From Coriobacteriia bacterium (lineage in GTDB: Bacteria; Actinomycetota; Coriobacteriia; Anaerosomatales; JAAXUF01), in contig JARLGT010000013.1 in NCBI GenBank assembly GCA_031292615.1, positions 1 through 59,255 on the forward strand: a stretch of DNA of 59,255 bases, read 5' to 3'. Both the position numbers and the translations under genes were made by a program. The notes beneath the pieces were generated by a model that worked only from the letters and a program-made list of their open reading frames with translations, searched no databases and had not been told where the DNA came from. Below are positions 1 to 9,252 of the stretch, piece by piece. The stretch's first letter is position 1; each line of letters begins with the position of its first letter.

Positions 1-549
1 GCCGACGCGCGAGATCCGCGCAACTACTACCACTCTCGCAACGTCGCGTCGCTCGCGGTCCTGTTCGCCGAGGCGCTTGGGCTGGAATCCGACGTCGTGC
101 GGCGCATCGAGATCGCGGCGATACTGCACGACTGCGGCAAACTGGGACTGCCCGACGAGTTGCTCGCCGACGTGCTGCGATCCTCGCGGATGCAGATGGC
201 GGCGCGCGAGCACTCAGAGCTGGGACAGGCGCTGACCCAGTCCGTGGGGCTGTCCGACGTCCCGACGTGGATTCGTCACCACCACGAGCGCTGGGATGGA
301 GCGGGCTATCCGGACGGCCTTTCGGGCGAGGCTGTGCCGCTTGAGTCACGCGTCATCGCACTCGCCGACGCATACGACGCCATGACCTCCGGCGTGCGAA
401 ATCGCGTGCCGATGTCGCGCGGGGCGGCACTCCAGGAGATCGATCTGGGCATGGGCTCGCGTTTCGACCCGATGCTTGCCGAGAAGTTCATCGAGGTCGT
501 AGGCGCAACCGCGTCGCTCGGCTGGTCCGATGATTGGCTTGCAGGGTGA
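1..549 (+). CDS. HD-GYP phosphodiesterase domain protein (5' end cut by window edge)
   Basis: The reading frame is open from base 1, so the N-terminus lies outside the window. What remains is nearly a whole HD-GYP domain, the c-di-GMP phosphodiesterase family. The HD dyad is LHDCGK, followed by a downstream HSELG, and the signature reads HHERWDGAGYPDG, then LADAYDAMT. All metal-ligand positions expected for an active enzyme are visible. The stop codon overlaps a GTG start (GTGA) of the next gene, another HD-GYP protein, so the two are probably translationally coupled. The sensory part is not visible. An upstream in-frame methionine at 97 lies inside the domain and is not a credible start. Confidence 0.9.
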   Translation, partial: ADARDPRNYYHSRNVASLAVLFAEALGLESDVVRRIEIAAILHDCGKLGLPDELLADVLRSSRMQMAAREHSELGQALTQSVGLSDVPTWIRHHHERWDGAGYPDGLSGEAVPLESRVIALADAYDAMTSGVRNRVPMSRGAALQEIDLGMGSRFDPMLAEKFIEVVGATASLGWSDDWLAG

Positions 550-2738
550 GCGGGGCAGTCGACATCCGACGCCAACGCGTCGTTCGCGGGGCGTGGTGGG
601 CTCTCTTCGGCCTGCTCGCCGTGGCGGAGGTCGCTGTGTGGCAGCTCAGGCTGCCGATCGTGACAGAGTCGCTGATCTCCCAAGTACTCACGTTCTTCTT
701 GCCAATGATGCTGGCCGCCGTCGCATCCTTCTGGCTCGCGTTTCGACTGAGCGGCCTTGAGCGCCGGTTCTGGGGACTGCTTGGGACAGCGGTCGTTGGT
801 ATTCTCTTCAGCGAGGCGTATTTCACTTGGTACACAGTCTCGATCAACTTCCACGGTCCACAACCGCCGCACTGGAGTGAGGTCGGGCACCTTATTGCGA
901 TCTGCGTGTTCTACGTGTTGGTCGTGTCGATGACCGAACTCGGCGAAAGCCCGATCTTCGCGCGCCTCCGTTTCTACCTGGACATTCTGTCTGCCGCGAT
1001 AGTCGGGTTCGCGGTCGTCTATTGGTTCTGGACGCTTCCCTTGCTCATCAGCGTTCCCCGCGGCGGATGGGCTGTGGCCTCGGTCATGGCGCTCTATCCG
1101 GTGAGTGCAGTGGCCATTCTCTTGACCACCACGCTAATCGCTTTGGGTTGGAAGGCGTACCACTGGCGCTCGTGGGAGCGGCTGATCACGTTCTGCTTCG
1201 CATGCTACGCAGTCGCTCTGTTCGTATCGCCGTGGACCTACACGAGCGCGCTGCTGCTGACCGAGCCGGCCCGTACCGACTGGTACGGCATCTTGTTGGG
1301 ATTCGGCCTGTATCTGCTGCTCATGGCCGCTGTCTACCGATTCACAGCGGCTCAGGATGTCGAGCTGGCCCGACCCTGGCCCGTCCCAGAGGTCCGCCCG
1401 CCGTGGCTGCCGATGCTCTATCCGACCGCCCTCGCCGCGGCGCTGGTGGTCATGGGCGTGGGAGCGCTTCGCGTCGCCGGGCTTCCGGGCGGTGGGGCCA
1501 TCGTCGTTGCGACGACTCTGCTCGCGCTGGTGCTCATCGTGCGTTCGTGGCTAGGGAGCGTCGAGCTCGCGCACCACCGGGCGCGCTCGATCACCGACAC
1601 GATCTCCGGCGCCTACAACCAGCGCTATCTCTACGAGCGGCTCCCCCTCGAGCTTGACGACGCACGTTCCGAGCACCGTGAGATTGCGGCAATCGCGTTT
1701 GACGTCATCGACTTCCGCGACATCGTGCAGATGTCCGGCGCCGAGGCAGGCGACCAACTTCTCGTGGAACTCGTCGACGTGATCCGCGCCGAGTTGCCTG
1801 CGAGCGCGACGGTCTACCGTGTCGGTCGCGACGAGTTCGTCGCTGTGGTCGACGGGCTCTCGGCGTTGGATGCTGAGGCGTCGGCGCGTCGAGTGAATGC
1901 GCGGCTGGGCAGCGATGTGAGCGTCGACGGAATCCCGGTCGCGATTTCGGCGGGTGTGGCGGTCTTCCCCGAGAACGCCGAGGATGCCGCCTCGCTTGTC
2001 TCGCGCGCCATCGCCTCGCAGCAGCTTGCGCGCTCGGCAGAGAGGCCCGACGTCGTAGTCTACGACGCAGAGATCGTGGAGGCCGCCGATCCCCTGGTGC
2101 GCCTCGATCGCTCCCGGCGCCAGTCGCATCGCAACAAGCTTCGCGCCTTGGCGGCTGCGGTCGATGCGCGCGACGCCTCGACGCGGTTTCACTCGCAGGC
2201 CGTCGCAGAGCTTGTCAGCGCCTTTGCGCTCGTGCTCGACCTTTCCGAGGAGCGCACGCGCGTTCTAGAGTCCGCGGCGCTGCTGCACGACATCGGCAAG
2301 GTCGGCATCGCCGACGACGTGCTTCTCAAGGTCGACCCGCTGACCGACGAGGATTGGGCGTGCATCCGCGCTCACTGCGAACTCGGCGAGCGGCTACTTG
2401 CCCCTGCCGAGGTGCCCGAAGTCCTGCCGATCGTGCGCTCGCACCACGAGCGCTGGGACGGTACCGGCTACCCCGATCTACTGGCAGGCCAGGACATCCC
2501 GCTGGAAGCCCGCGTGCTCGCCATCTGCGACGCCTTCGAGGCCATGACGACGGGTCGCCGCTGGCAACCCGCCCTTTCGACCGCCGCCGCGCTCGAGGAG
2601 ATCGAGCGCTTTGCCGGCACGCGCTTCGACCCTGAGCTTGCCGAGACGTTCGAACGCATGGTGGTGCGCATGCACGGCCGACCTATTGCCGGGCGCCTGG
2701 CCGCAGGTCGCCGCGACATCGGGCTCGCCGAGCAGTAG
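546..2738 (+). CDS. Membrane protein with degenerate GGDEF and HD-GYP domains
   Basis: About 730 residues. The first ~330 residues contain several hydrophobic segments, probably 7-8 membrane helices, acting as a sensor module. A GGDEF-like domain follows (about 350-510). Its signature is degenerate (YRVGRDEF instead of GGDEF) and no RxxD inhibitory site precedes it, so cyclase activity is doubtful. The C-terminus is an HD-GYP domain with LLHDIGK and HHERWDGTGYP, expected to hydrolyse c-di-GMP. I prefer the GTG at 546 because it overlaps the previous stop as GTGA; a TTG at 534 is also possible. Tandem placement after another HD-GYP gene suggests a duplicated signalling pair. Confidence 0.88.
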   Translation: MSGAVDIRRQRVVRGAWWALFGLLAVAEVAVWQLRLPIVTESLISQVLTFFLPMMLAAVASFWLAFRLSGLERRFWGLLGTAVVGILFSEAYFTWYTVSINFHGPQPPHWSEVGHLIAICVFYVLVVSMTELGESPIFARLRFYLDILSAAIVGFAVVYWFWTLPLLISVPRGGWAVASVMALYPVSAVAILLTTTLIALGWKAYHWRSWERLITFCFACYAVALFVSPWTYTSALLLTEPARTDWYGILLGFGLYLLLMAAVYRFTAAQDVELARPWPVPEVRPPWLPMLYPTALAAALVVMGVGALRVAGLPGGGAIVVATTLLALVLIVRSWLGSVELAHHRARSITDTISGAYNQRYLYERLPLELDDARSEHREIAAIAFDVIDFRDIVQMSGAEAGDQLLVELVDVIRAELPASATVYRVGRDEFVAVVDGLSALDAEASARRVNARLGSDVSVDGIPVAISAGVAVFPENAEDAASLVSRAIASQQLARSAERPDVVVYDAEIVEAADPLVRLDRSRRQSHRNKLRALAAAVDARDASTRFHSQAVAELVSAFALVLDLSEERTRVLESAALLHDIGKVGIADDVLLKVDPLTDEDWACIRAHCELGERLLAPAEVPEVLPIVRSHHERWDGTGYPDLLAGQDIPLEARVLAICDAFEAMTTGRRWQPALSTAAALEEIERFAGTRFDPELAETFERMVVRMHGRPIAGRLAAGRRDIGLAEQ

Positions 2739-2809
2739 CGCGGGCCGAGCGTGCCGGGCTTGCCGTCGGGGCTTCGAGCGTGCCGGGGTGCGCTTCCGAC
2801 GATGTGGCC

Positions 2810-3694
2810 CTAGCCCAGCCCCGCCAGAATCGCTGAGACGTCTCGGGGCTGCTCGGCACGCTTGAAGCCAGGTTCGGCTGATGCCGCAACGCGGTCCTCG
2901 TAGGTGGGCACGCCTTCGCGCTTGTAGAAGACGCCGATCGGGATCTTGCACTGCTCGGGTGTGCAGGTCAGGTCGTGGAAGGTCGTCATCGAGAGGTTGA
3001 AGGCTGCGGCTCGGTCCGACGTGTCCCAGCCGCTCTCCTCGAGCTTGTAGACGCGCTCACGGAACCACTGAAACGTGTTGAGGTGGTTCCACGTCACGCA
3101 TGGCTGCATGACGTCGACGATCGCCAGCCCCTTATGCGTGAGCGCCTGCTTGTAGAGCTCGGTGAGGTGTGGGATGTCGCCGGCAAAGCCGCGCGCCACG
3201 AAGGTCGCGTCCTGCGCGAGCGCGAGGCCGATGGGGTTGACGGGCTGCTCGAGCACGCCGGTTGGCGTCGAGACGGTGGGCATCAGGTGCTCGGTAGTGG
3301 GGGAGGCCTGTCCGGTCGTCAGCCCGTAGATCTGGTTGTCGTGGGCGATGATCGTAAGGTCCGGATTGCGCCTGAGCGCGTGCACGAAGTGACCCAACCC
3401 GATGCCGTAGCCGTCGCCGTCGCCCATCTCGACGATCACCTTCAGGTCGGGCCGCGTCAGGCGCAGCGCGGTGGCGGGTGGAACCGCTCGGCCATGAAGA
3501 GCGTGCATGCCCTGGACGTCGAGGAAGTCGGCGCCGTTACCGTGGCAGCCTATGCCCCATACCACCGAGAACTCGTTCTTCTGCCAGTCCAGTTCGGACA
3601 GAGCGCGCTTGAGCGCCTCCCACATGCCGAAGTTGCCGCATCCCGGACACCAGGTGGGCTTGAGCGGCGTGACGAACTCCTTGACCGCGGGCAT
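2810..3694 (-). CDS. korB: 2-oxoacid:ferredoxin oxidoreductase, beta subunit (KorB type)
   Basis: 294 residues, the thiamine-diphosphate subunit of a ferredoxin-dependent 2-oxoacid oxidoreductase, most likely acting on 2-oxoglutarate. Near the N-terminus TWCPGCGNFG carries the cysteine pair of the cluster/TPP region, followed by WGIGCHGNG. The TPP/Mg loop is GDGDGYGIG and ends with a downstream NQIYGLTTGQ. The start is the ATG at 3694, preceded by GGAGG and overlapping the korA stop by one base (TGATG), so the two subunits are translationally coupled. A longer frame upstream is an artefact of overlap with korA. Substrate (2-oxoglutarate or another oxoacid) cannot be decided from sequence alone. 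Confidence 0.93.
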   Translation of the reverse strand: MPAVKEFVTPLKPTWCPGCGNFGMWEALKRALSELDWQKNEFSVVWGIGCHGNGADFLDVQGMHALHGRAVPPATALRLTRPDLKVIVEMGDGDGYGIGLGHFVHALRRNPDLTIIAHDNQIYGLTTGQASPTTEHLMPTVSTPTGVLEQPVNPIGLALAQDATFVARGFAGDIPHLTELYKQALTHKGLAIVDVMQPCVTWNHLNTFQWFRERVYKLEESGWDTSDRAAAFNLSMTTFHDLTCTPEQCKIPIGVFYKREGVPTYEDRVAASAEPGFKRAEQPRDVSAILAGLG

Positions 3695-5505
3695 CAGCGG
3701 CCTCCTTCCGAGGTCGCGATGGCCCCCGCGGCCGTCAGCTCCACATGCCTGCCGAGAATGTCGTGCACGAACGCGTAGACCTGCTCTGGCGAGATGGGGC
3801 GGCCGTCGGTCCGATTCAGGCGGTGGCCAACTTCGCGAAGCGTGTGCTCGCGAATCAGCCCTTCGAGCTGCCCGGTCGCGTTTTGCTCGATGACGATGCT
3901 GCGCTTGGAGCGTTCCAAGAACTCGTGCACGGCGTCGGCGGGGAAGGGCCAGACGGTAACGAGCTGAAGAACGTTGACGGTGACGCCCTCGGCGGCAAGC
4001 CACTTGGCGGCCTCCAGGGTGGGCATCTTGGTGGTGCCGAAGAGGATGACCGAGACGGCCGCCTCGTGCGGGCCGAACTCGACTGGCTTGGGGACGAGCG
4101 TCTTGGCGAGCTCGAACTTGCGCGCTCGCTTCTCGCTTTGTGCGATACGGTTTGCGCGCTCTTCGCCCGGAGCGCCCCAGCCGTGCTCGTCGTGCTCGTA
4201 GCTGTTGACGATCTGCTGTGCGCCCACCACTCCGGGAACCACGCGCGGCGAGACGCCAGAATCCGTTACGCGATAGCGAGCGTACTCCTCGACCTCGCCG
4301 GTCGTCTGCAGCTGGCCGCGGTCGATCGTGACTGCTGCGGTATCAAACGCAGGCTGGGTCTGGCGGTTGTCGGACAGGTACGTGTCGCCGAGGACGATGA
4401 CCGGCGTCTGGAGTTGGTCGGCTAGGTTAAACGCCTTCCAGCCAAGCTCGAAGGCGTCGGTTTGGTCGCCCGGTGCAAGTACTACGCGCGGAAACTCGCC
4501 CTGTGCGGCATGAATCGCGAAGCGCAGGTCGGACTGCTCGGTCCACGTGGGAAGGCCGGTCGCCGGGCCGGGGCGTGTGAACAGCCCCACCACCACGGCG
4601 CTCTCGCTCACGCCAGCGAAGCCCAAAGCCTCTACCATCAGGGAGAAGCCGCCGCCGCTCGTCGCGCACATCGCGCGGGTACCGCCGAACGCCGCGCCCA
4701 CCACCATGTTCATGGCGGCGATCTCGTCTTCCGTATGCTTGACCACCACACTGCTGGCATCGGCGTGCTTGGCCATGAAGCTCAGCAGCGACGAAGCGGG
4801 TGTCATCGGGTAGGCGGCGTAGAATCCCAGGCCAGCCGCGAGTGCGCCGACGCCCACGGCCTCGTTGCCGTCGGCAAGCACGAACGGCTCGACTGAGCCG
4901 CGCGGTGCCAGCCTGAATGGGAAGTCACAGTGCGCGTTGGCGGCCTCCACATGGCCGCGCGTGGCTGCGGCGACGTTCTGCTCGGCGATCTCGGGGGCTT
5001 TGTGAGCGAACTGGTGGCGCAACGAGTCGACCAGCCCGTCGAGCGGAAACTCGAGATGGCCGAGCACCGCGCCCAGCGCCACGACGTTGCGCATGATCTT
5101 GATGCCGCCGACCTCGTAGACGATGTCGGTCAGCGGGACCGGCACGAGGCAGATGTCGTCTCGGCCTGCCAGCTCGATGGCGTCGGCTGCGACATCGTGC
5201 GGGTCGAAGACGATCGCGCCGCCGCTCGTGAGCTCGCCGAGGTGCAAAGCGATTGTCGGGGCGTCGAGCGCGACAAGGATGTCCGTGGGCATGACGTGGC
5301 TGAAGATCTCGTCCTCGCTGACTCGCAGGTGGTAGGTGTTGTGACCGCCTTTGATCAGCGACGGGTACTCAGTGAGGTCGAAGGTGTGGTAGCCGGCTCG
5401 GGCGAACACGCGCGCAAGCGTCTGACCTGCGGCTTTGATGCCGAAGCCAGCGGGGCCACCGATCCGGATGCGAACCTCGCGTCCGTAGGGAGCGGGCTGG
5501 GGCAT
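3694..5505 (-). CDS. korA: 2-oxoacid:ferredoxin oxidoreductase, fused gamma-alpha subunit (KorA type)
   Basis: 603 residues. The N-terminal ~180 residues are the gamma domain (RIGGPAGFGIKAAGQ, then YPSLIKGGHNTY). The rest is the alpha part, with YPMTPASSLL, HTEDEIAAMN and the segment TSGGGFSLM that contact TPP and substrate in this family. The gamma-alpha order matches actinobacterial and archaeal KorA. Together with the downstream beta subunit it should oxidatively decarboxylate a 2-oxo acid to an acyl-CoA and reduce ferredoxin, in the cytoplasm. The gene is divergent from coaBC, with about 120 bases between the two starts. Confidence 0.93.
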   Translation of the reverse strand: MPQPAPYGREVRIRIGGPAGFGIKAAGQTLARVFARAGYHTFDLTEYPSLIKGGHNTYHLRVSEDEIFSHVMPTDILVALDAPTIALHLGELTSGGAIVFDPHDVAADAIELAGRDDICLVPVPLTDIVYEVGGIKIMRNVVALGAVLGHLEFPLDGLVDSLRHQFAHKAPEIAEQNVAAATRGHVEAANAHCDFPFRLAPRGSVEPFVLADGNEAVGVGALAAGLGFYAAYPMTPASSLLSFMAKHADASSVVVKHTEDEIAAMNMVVGAAFGGTRAMCATSGGGFSLMVEALGFAGVSESAVVVGLFTRPGPATGLPTWTEQSDLRFAIHAAQGEFPRVVLAPGDQTDAFELGWKAFNLADQLQTPVIVLGDTYLSDNRQTQPAFDTAAVTIDRGQLQTTGEVEEYARYRVTDSGVSPRVVPGVVGAQQIVNSYEHDEHGWGAPGEERANRIAQSEKRARKFELAKTLVPKPVEFGPHEAAVSVILFGTTKMPTLEAAKWLAAEGVTVNVLQLVTVWPFPADAVHEFLERSKRSIVIEQNATGQLEGLIREHTLREVGHRLNRTDGRPISPEQVYAFVHDILGRHVELTAAGAIATSEGGR

Positions 5506-5627
5506 TGCGAGACCTCCTCGGGCGGTTGTGCGGTCGCGGCCGAGAGAGGCGGCCGCTCAGGGGTTTGTACCCGAGCGGTGGGAGGACGGCCGGCACGATT
5601 CTCTCGGCCACGTGCGATACTGGGCGC

Positions 5628-6860
5628 ATGAAGAAACCGGCTGTACGACCCACAGTTGTTCTCGGCGTGACCGGCTGCATTGCTGCGTACAAGTCGTGTG
5701 AGCTGGTGCGCTCGCTAATCAGGCACGGCTGCCGCGTCAAAGTCGTGATGACCGAGGCGGCCGCGAACTTCGTCGGCCCCACGACGTTTCGCACCCTGAC
5801 GGGCAACCCCGTCGCTGTGGGGCTGTGGGATGAGGCCGACGCGGTGATCCATCACATCTCGCTGGCCAAGGAGGCCGACGTGTTCGTGGTAGCACCGGCT
5901 ACGGCCAACACCATCGTCAAGCTGGCCGACGGCCGAGCCGACGACCTGCTTTCCACGACGGCGCTGGCCACCCAGGCCACGCTCGTGATCGCACCGGCGA
6001 TGAACGTCCACATGTGGCGCGCCGAGACCACCGTGGCCGCCGTCGCCAAGCTCAGGGCGCGCGGCGCCATGGTCGTCGAGCCCGAGACCGGCGAGCTGGC
6101 CTGCGGCGATGTGGGCGAGGGCCGCTTGGCTGACGTCGGGCTCATCAGCCGCGCCGTCCTCTCCGAGGTCAAGCGCGTACGCTCGCTTCAGGGCGTGCGC
6201 GTGCTCGTGACCGCTGGCCCGACGCAGGAGGCGCTCGATCCTGTGCGCTTCCTCGGCAACCGAAGCAGCGGCAAGATGGGCTACGCCATCGCCGAGGAAG
6301 CCGCGCGGCGTGGCGCCGACGTGACGCTGGTCAGCGGGCCGACCGTGCTGCCCGAGCCCTTTGGCGTGCGCACGCTGCACGTGATGAGCGCCCAGCAGAT
6401 GCGCGACGCCACCCAGAGCGCCTATCCCGAGATCGACGCCGTCGTGGCGACAGCTGCCGTCTCCGACTTTCGACCAGCGTCCCCCGAGCCGCAGAAGCAG
6501 AAGAAGGACGAGGCGTCGCTCACCATCGAGCTGGAGCGCACGCCCGATATCCTCGCAGAGCTCGGCGCCAGCAAGGATGGCCGCCTGCTGGTTGGCTTCG
6601 CCGCCGAGACAGAGGGCGTGCTCGAGGCCGCTGAAGGCAAACTGGGTTCGAAGAACCTCGACTGGGTGGTCGCCAACGACGTCTCTGTCGAGGGGCTCGG
6701 CTTCGGTTCTGATACCAATCGGGTCTGGCTCGTCTCGGGGCAGGGCGCTGAGGAGCTGCCCGTGCAGTCTAAGACATCGATCGCCCGCGAACTGTGGGAT
6801 CGCGTGACGCCAGAAGCGACGGCGGCCCACGATCGCAGGGCAGGGAAGGGGCAGGCGTGA
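5628..6860 (+). CDS. coaBC: Bifunctional phosphopantothenoylcysteine decarboxylase / phosphopantothenate-cysteine ligase
   Basis: 410 residues, two steps of coenzyme A synthesis. The N-terminal flavin-dependent CoaC half (about 1-190) shows GVTGCIAAYK, the catalytic-histidine segment IHHISLAKEAD and the PAMNVHMW signature. The C-terminal CoaB half shows VTAGPTQEALDPVRFLGN, SSGKMGYA, ATAAVSDFRP, a lysine-rich segment near KQKKDE and NDVSVEGLGFGS. The ATG at 5628 starts directly at the CoaC fold; the frame stays open upstream but that extension has no family similarity. The stop overlaps the GTG of the next gene (GTGA). Confidence 0.95.
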   Translation: MKKPAVRPTVVLGVTGCIAAYKSCELVRSLIRHGCRVKVVMTEAAANFVGPTTFRTLTGNPVAVGLWDEADAVIHHISLAKEADVFVVAPATANTIVKLADGRADDLLSTTALATQATLVIAPAMNVHMWRAETTVAAVAKLRARGAMVVEPETGELACGDVGEGRLADVGLISRAVLSEVKRVRSLQGVRVLVTAGPTQEALDPVRFLGNRSSGKMGYAIAEEAARRGADVTLVSGPTVLPEPFGVRTLHVMSAQQMRDATQSAYPEIDAVVATAAVSDFRPASPEPQKQKKDEASLTIELERTPDILAELGASKDGRLLVGFAAETEGVLEAAEGKLGSKNLDWVVANDVSVEGLGFGSDTNRVWLVSGQGAEELPVQSKTSIARELWDRVTPEATAAHDRRAGKGQA

Positions 6861-7228
6861 TCCACCACCTAGAAGGCCAAGCCAAGAAGCTCTCCGCCTA
6901 CGTGGGCGAGGACGAACACTACGAGGACAAGCCGCTCTACCAGGCGCTCATCGACCAGGCACGCGTGCAGGGCTGCGCCGGCGCGACTGCGCTGCGAGGT
7001 CTTGCCGGATACGGCGCTTCCAGCCGAGACGTCGCCAAGCACGGGCTGCGCATGAGCAGCGACATCCCGGTCATGGTCAGCGTCGTCGATGAGGCTGTGC
7101 GCATCACCGCTCTGGCCGAGGTGTGGGCGGCGATGATGCCCGCGGGCCTGCTCACGATGGAGGACGTCAACGTCGCCCTGTACTGTGGCGAGTCCGAGGA
7201 GTGCGGCGAGCCGGTCATCCCGGCATAG
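6857..7228 (+). CDS. DUF190 family protein
   Basis: 123 residues. The pattern is typical of DUF190: a charged N-terminus, KPLYQALIDQARVQGCAGAT, then GYGASS and a C-terminal regulatory-like fold. Family members have a PII-like ferredoxin fold and are often encoded beside fluoride exporter (CrcB/Fluc) genes, but no such gene is seen here. The GTG start at 6857 overlaps the coaBC stop, and a purine-rich AGGGAAGGGG lies just upstream. Function is unknown; a small ligand-sensing role is a guess from the fold. It is the last chromosomal gene before the tRNA-Pro insertion site. Confidence 0.85.
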   Translation: MIHHLEGQAKKLSAYVGEDEHYEDKPLYQALIDQARVQGCAGATALRGLAGYGASSRDVAKHGLRMSSDIPVMVSVVDEAVRITALAEVWAAMMPAGLLTMEDVNVALYCGESEECGEPVIPA

Positions 7229-7232
7229 TGGG

Positions 7233-7261
7233 TTGCTGCACGCCGCGGTGGCAGGTAGTAT
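7233..7261 (+). promoter_or_regulatory. Sigma-70-type promoter of tRNA-Pro
   Basis: TTGCTG at 7233-7238, a 17-base spacer and TAGTAT at 7256-7261 make a good housekeeping promoter. It ends 28 bases before the tRNA 5' end, which fits a short 5' leader. Confidence 0.65.
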
Positions 7262-7289
7262 GTCGTCTCGCCGCGTGAGCGGCATAAGT

Positions 7290-7366
<77 letters not shown>

Positions 7367-7377
7367 TAAAAGAGCAG

Positions 7378-7420
7378 GTCAGGGGCCTATTCCGAGTAAT
7401 CGGAGGGCCCCTGACTTCTT
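7378..7420 (+). terminator. Hairpin terminator downstream of tRNA-Pro
   Basis: GTCAGGGGCC (7378-7387) pairs with GGCCCCTGAC (7406-7415) and is followed by a T-rich TTCTTTCT tract. In the island model this terminator was brought in with the element and replaces the native one now found after the second tRNA 3' copy. Confidence 0.75.
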
Positions 7421-7988
7421 TCTGAGATGGCTCCGTCGTAATAGCGTGGTAATAGCTCGGCGAAACCGAGCGCCCAAGGAAGATTGCGAGCGACGAAGCA
7501 CTGAGCTCGTCGCAACCCAGCGGTGGACGGGTGCGCACGCAAAAAGCCTGCTCAGAGCGGGTGGTAGCGGTTAGCCGGGCTGGTACGTTGCCGCCGAGAG
7601 GTCGGCGCGCGACGACCGGCCTCGCTATGGTCTATTTGGAATAGTTAAGGGGTCATGCGTTCGCCGACGAGCGCGAATTGAGGCGACCTTCCGGCCGTGT
7701 GCGGAGCTCTCTGCGCCGGCGTCGGGCAGACGTGGACTGCGCGGGCCCTCTGCCAGGACTGCACGTCGAGATGCGTCAGCCCCTTGACGACCGCGGCGCC
7801 CAGCCCAGACTGGGCCTGCGGCATAAACACGGCCTTGGGATGATTCTGCGGCATCCAAACGATACTCGCGCGAGAACGCTGTAGTTGGCCAAATGTTTAG
7901 CGCGGGCGGCGTTCTGACGATAGTGTTGTCAGACGCTCCGTTCGTGAGACCTTCTTTGGGGCGTGGGCGCCCAGGAGGTCCGCATAAC
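7421..7988. other. Intergenic region at the left end of the island
   Basis: About 570 bases with no convincing gene. Short frames on both strands (for example minus 7645-7854) have no recognisable motif and no good ribosome binding site. A short integrase remnant near 7420-7560 cannot be excluded but is not visible. The region just before 7989 carries the AGGAGG used by the cyclase gene. Confidence 0.5.
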
Positions 7989-8909
7989 ATGAATGGGACC
8001 GACAGCTTCAGCGGACAGCCGCTCGTGTGCTCCATATGGGGCGAGCACGAGCTGGCTGCGTTCGATCATGCGGTGATTGAGAACTCGCAGAACGGCGTGG
8101 TTGCCTGCGACAAGCACGGTAACCTCGTTGTCTTCAATCCCACCGCCCGTCTATGGCATGGCCTTGACGCACGCAGTATCTCGCCGCGAGAGTGGGCTGC
8201 ATACTATCGTCTTTATCTGCCGGATGGTGTGACGCTATTCCCGCCCGATGAAATCCCGCTCGCTCGGGCGCTTCGCGGAGAAACGGTCCATGACGTTCCC
8301 ATGATCATCCGCGCCGAGGGGCAACCGCCCCGCTACGTTTCATGCGGCGGTGGCCCCTTCTTCGACGCGAGTGGCCATACGCTAGGTGCGTTCGTGGTGC
8401 TCGTCGACACCACCGAGATTCACAGGCTGACCGCCGATCTGGAGCATCTGGCAAGCCACGATGTACTCACGGGGCTCCCGAATCGGCGGACGTTCGAGGC
8501 GGAAGTCGAGCGTGCGGCCGCCTTCGCCGGGCGGGGGACTGTCTCGACGGTTCTATTCGCCGATGTGGACCGCTTCAAGACATGCAACGACCTGTACGGG
8601 CATGTCTTCGGCGACAAAGTGCTTCGTGAGATCGCCCAGCGCATGAGGGCCGTTGTGCGAGATATCGACACAGTGGCCCGCATCGGGGGAGACGAGTTCG
8701 GCATCGTGCTCTGGGGTATGAGCGCCGAATCCACCGATGCGCTCGTTACGCGCCTTTCTGAGGTCGTATCCGATGTGGGCCGCGAGCACGGACTCGACGT
8801 AGGCCTGAGCATCGGCTCGGCCGCGATCACTCGAGACTCGGACACATCCACGGTGCTGGCTGAGGCCGACACCCGGATGTATGAAGACAAGCGGTCGAGC
8901 CAGAGGTAG
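7989..8909 (+). CDS. PAS-GGDEF diguanylate cyclase
   Basis: 306 residues. A PAS-like sensory domain (about 20-135, with NGVVACDKHGNLVVFN) is followed by a full GGDEF domain. The catalytic signature ARIGGDEF is intact, preceded by FADVDRFKTCND. An RxxD inhibitory site (RDID) sits five residues before GGDEF, so product inhibition by c-di-GMP is expected. There is no membrane segment, so the protein is cytosolic. The ATG at 7989 has AGGAGG ten bases upstream; an in-frame start at 7893 would add a non-homologous leader. It converges on the minus-strand signalling operon of the island and may be the source of the nucleotide that the operon's HD-GYP protein degrades. Confidence 0.93.
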   Translation: MNGTDSFSGQPLVCSIWGEHELAAFDHAVIENSQNGVVACDKHGNLVVFNPTARLWHGLDARSISPREWAAYYRLYLPDGVTLFPPDEIPLARALRGETVHDVPMIIRAEGQPPRYVSCGGGPFFDASGHTLGAFVVLVDTTEIHRLTADLEHLASHDVLTGLPNRRTFEAEVERAAAFAGRGTVSTVLFADVDRFKTCNDLYGHVFGDKVLREIAQRMRAVVRDIDTVARIGGDEFGIVLWGMSAESTDALVTRLSEVVSDVGREHGLDVGLSIGSAAITRDSDTSTVLAEADTRMYEDKRSSQR

Positions 8910-9252
8910 GCGGTCGGCGATTGGGCGGGAGGCTCGGTCGGGACGCGTCCAATATCGCCCGCATGCGAACCGAGCGCGGCACGTGGAGCAACCGTGAGCG
9001 GCGTAGCCTCTGTCTGCCGGGAAAGGGAGAACCCCTTCCAGCCAGTAGTAGAGTCGAGGAGCACGTCGATGCGCCCGGTAGCTGCTCGCATTTGTGGGTG
9101 AGGCGGTTGATCGGGGCATCTGTCGAGCGCCTCGCATCCAGGCGGGCGACCACATCCCCCCCCTCGGGAGCGGGCGGCGCCCAACCCCGAGACCCTCCGC
9201 CCATGAGGCGCGAGGCGGCCCCTCACAGGCCTTCACGCCTTGAGAGACGACC
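8910..9252. other. Intergenic region between convergent signalling genes
   Basis: About 340 bases between two converging stops. I see no gene, no strong hairpin and no repeat. A C-run around 9157-9163 is the only local oddity. Confidence 0.5.
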
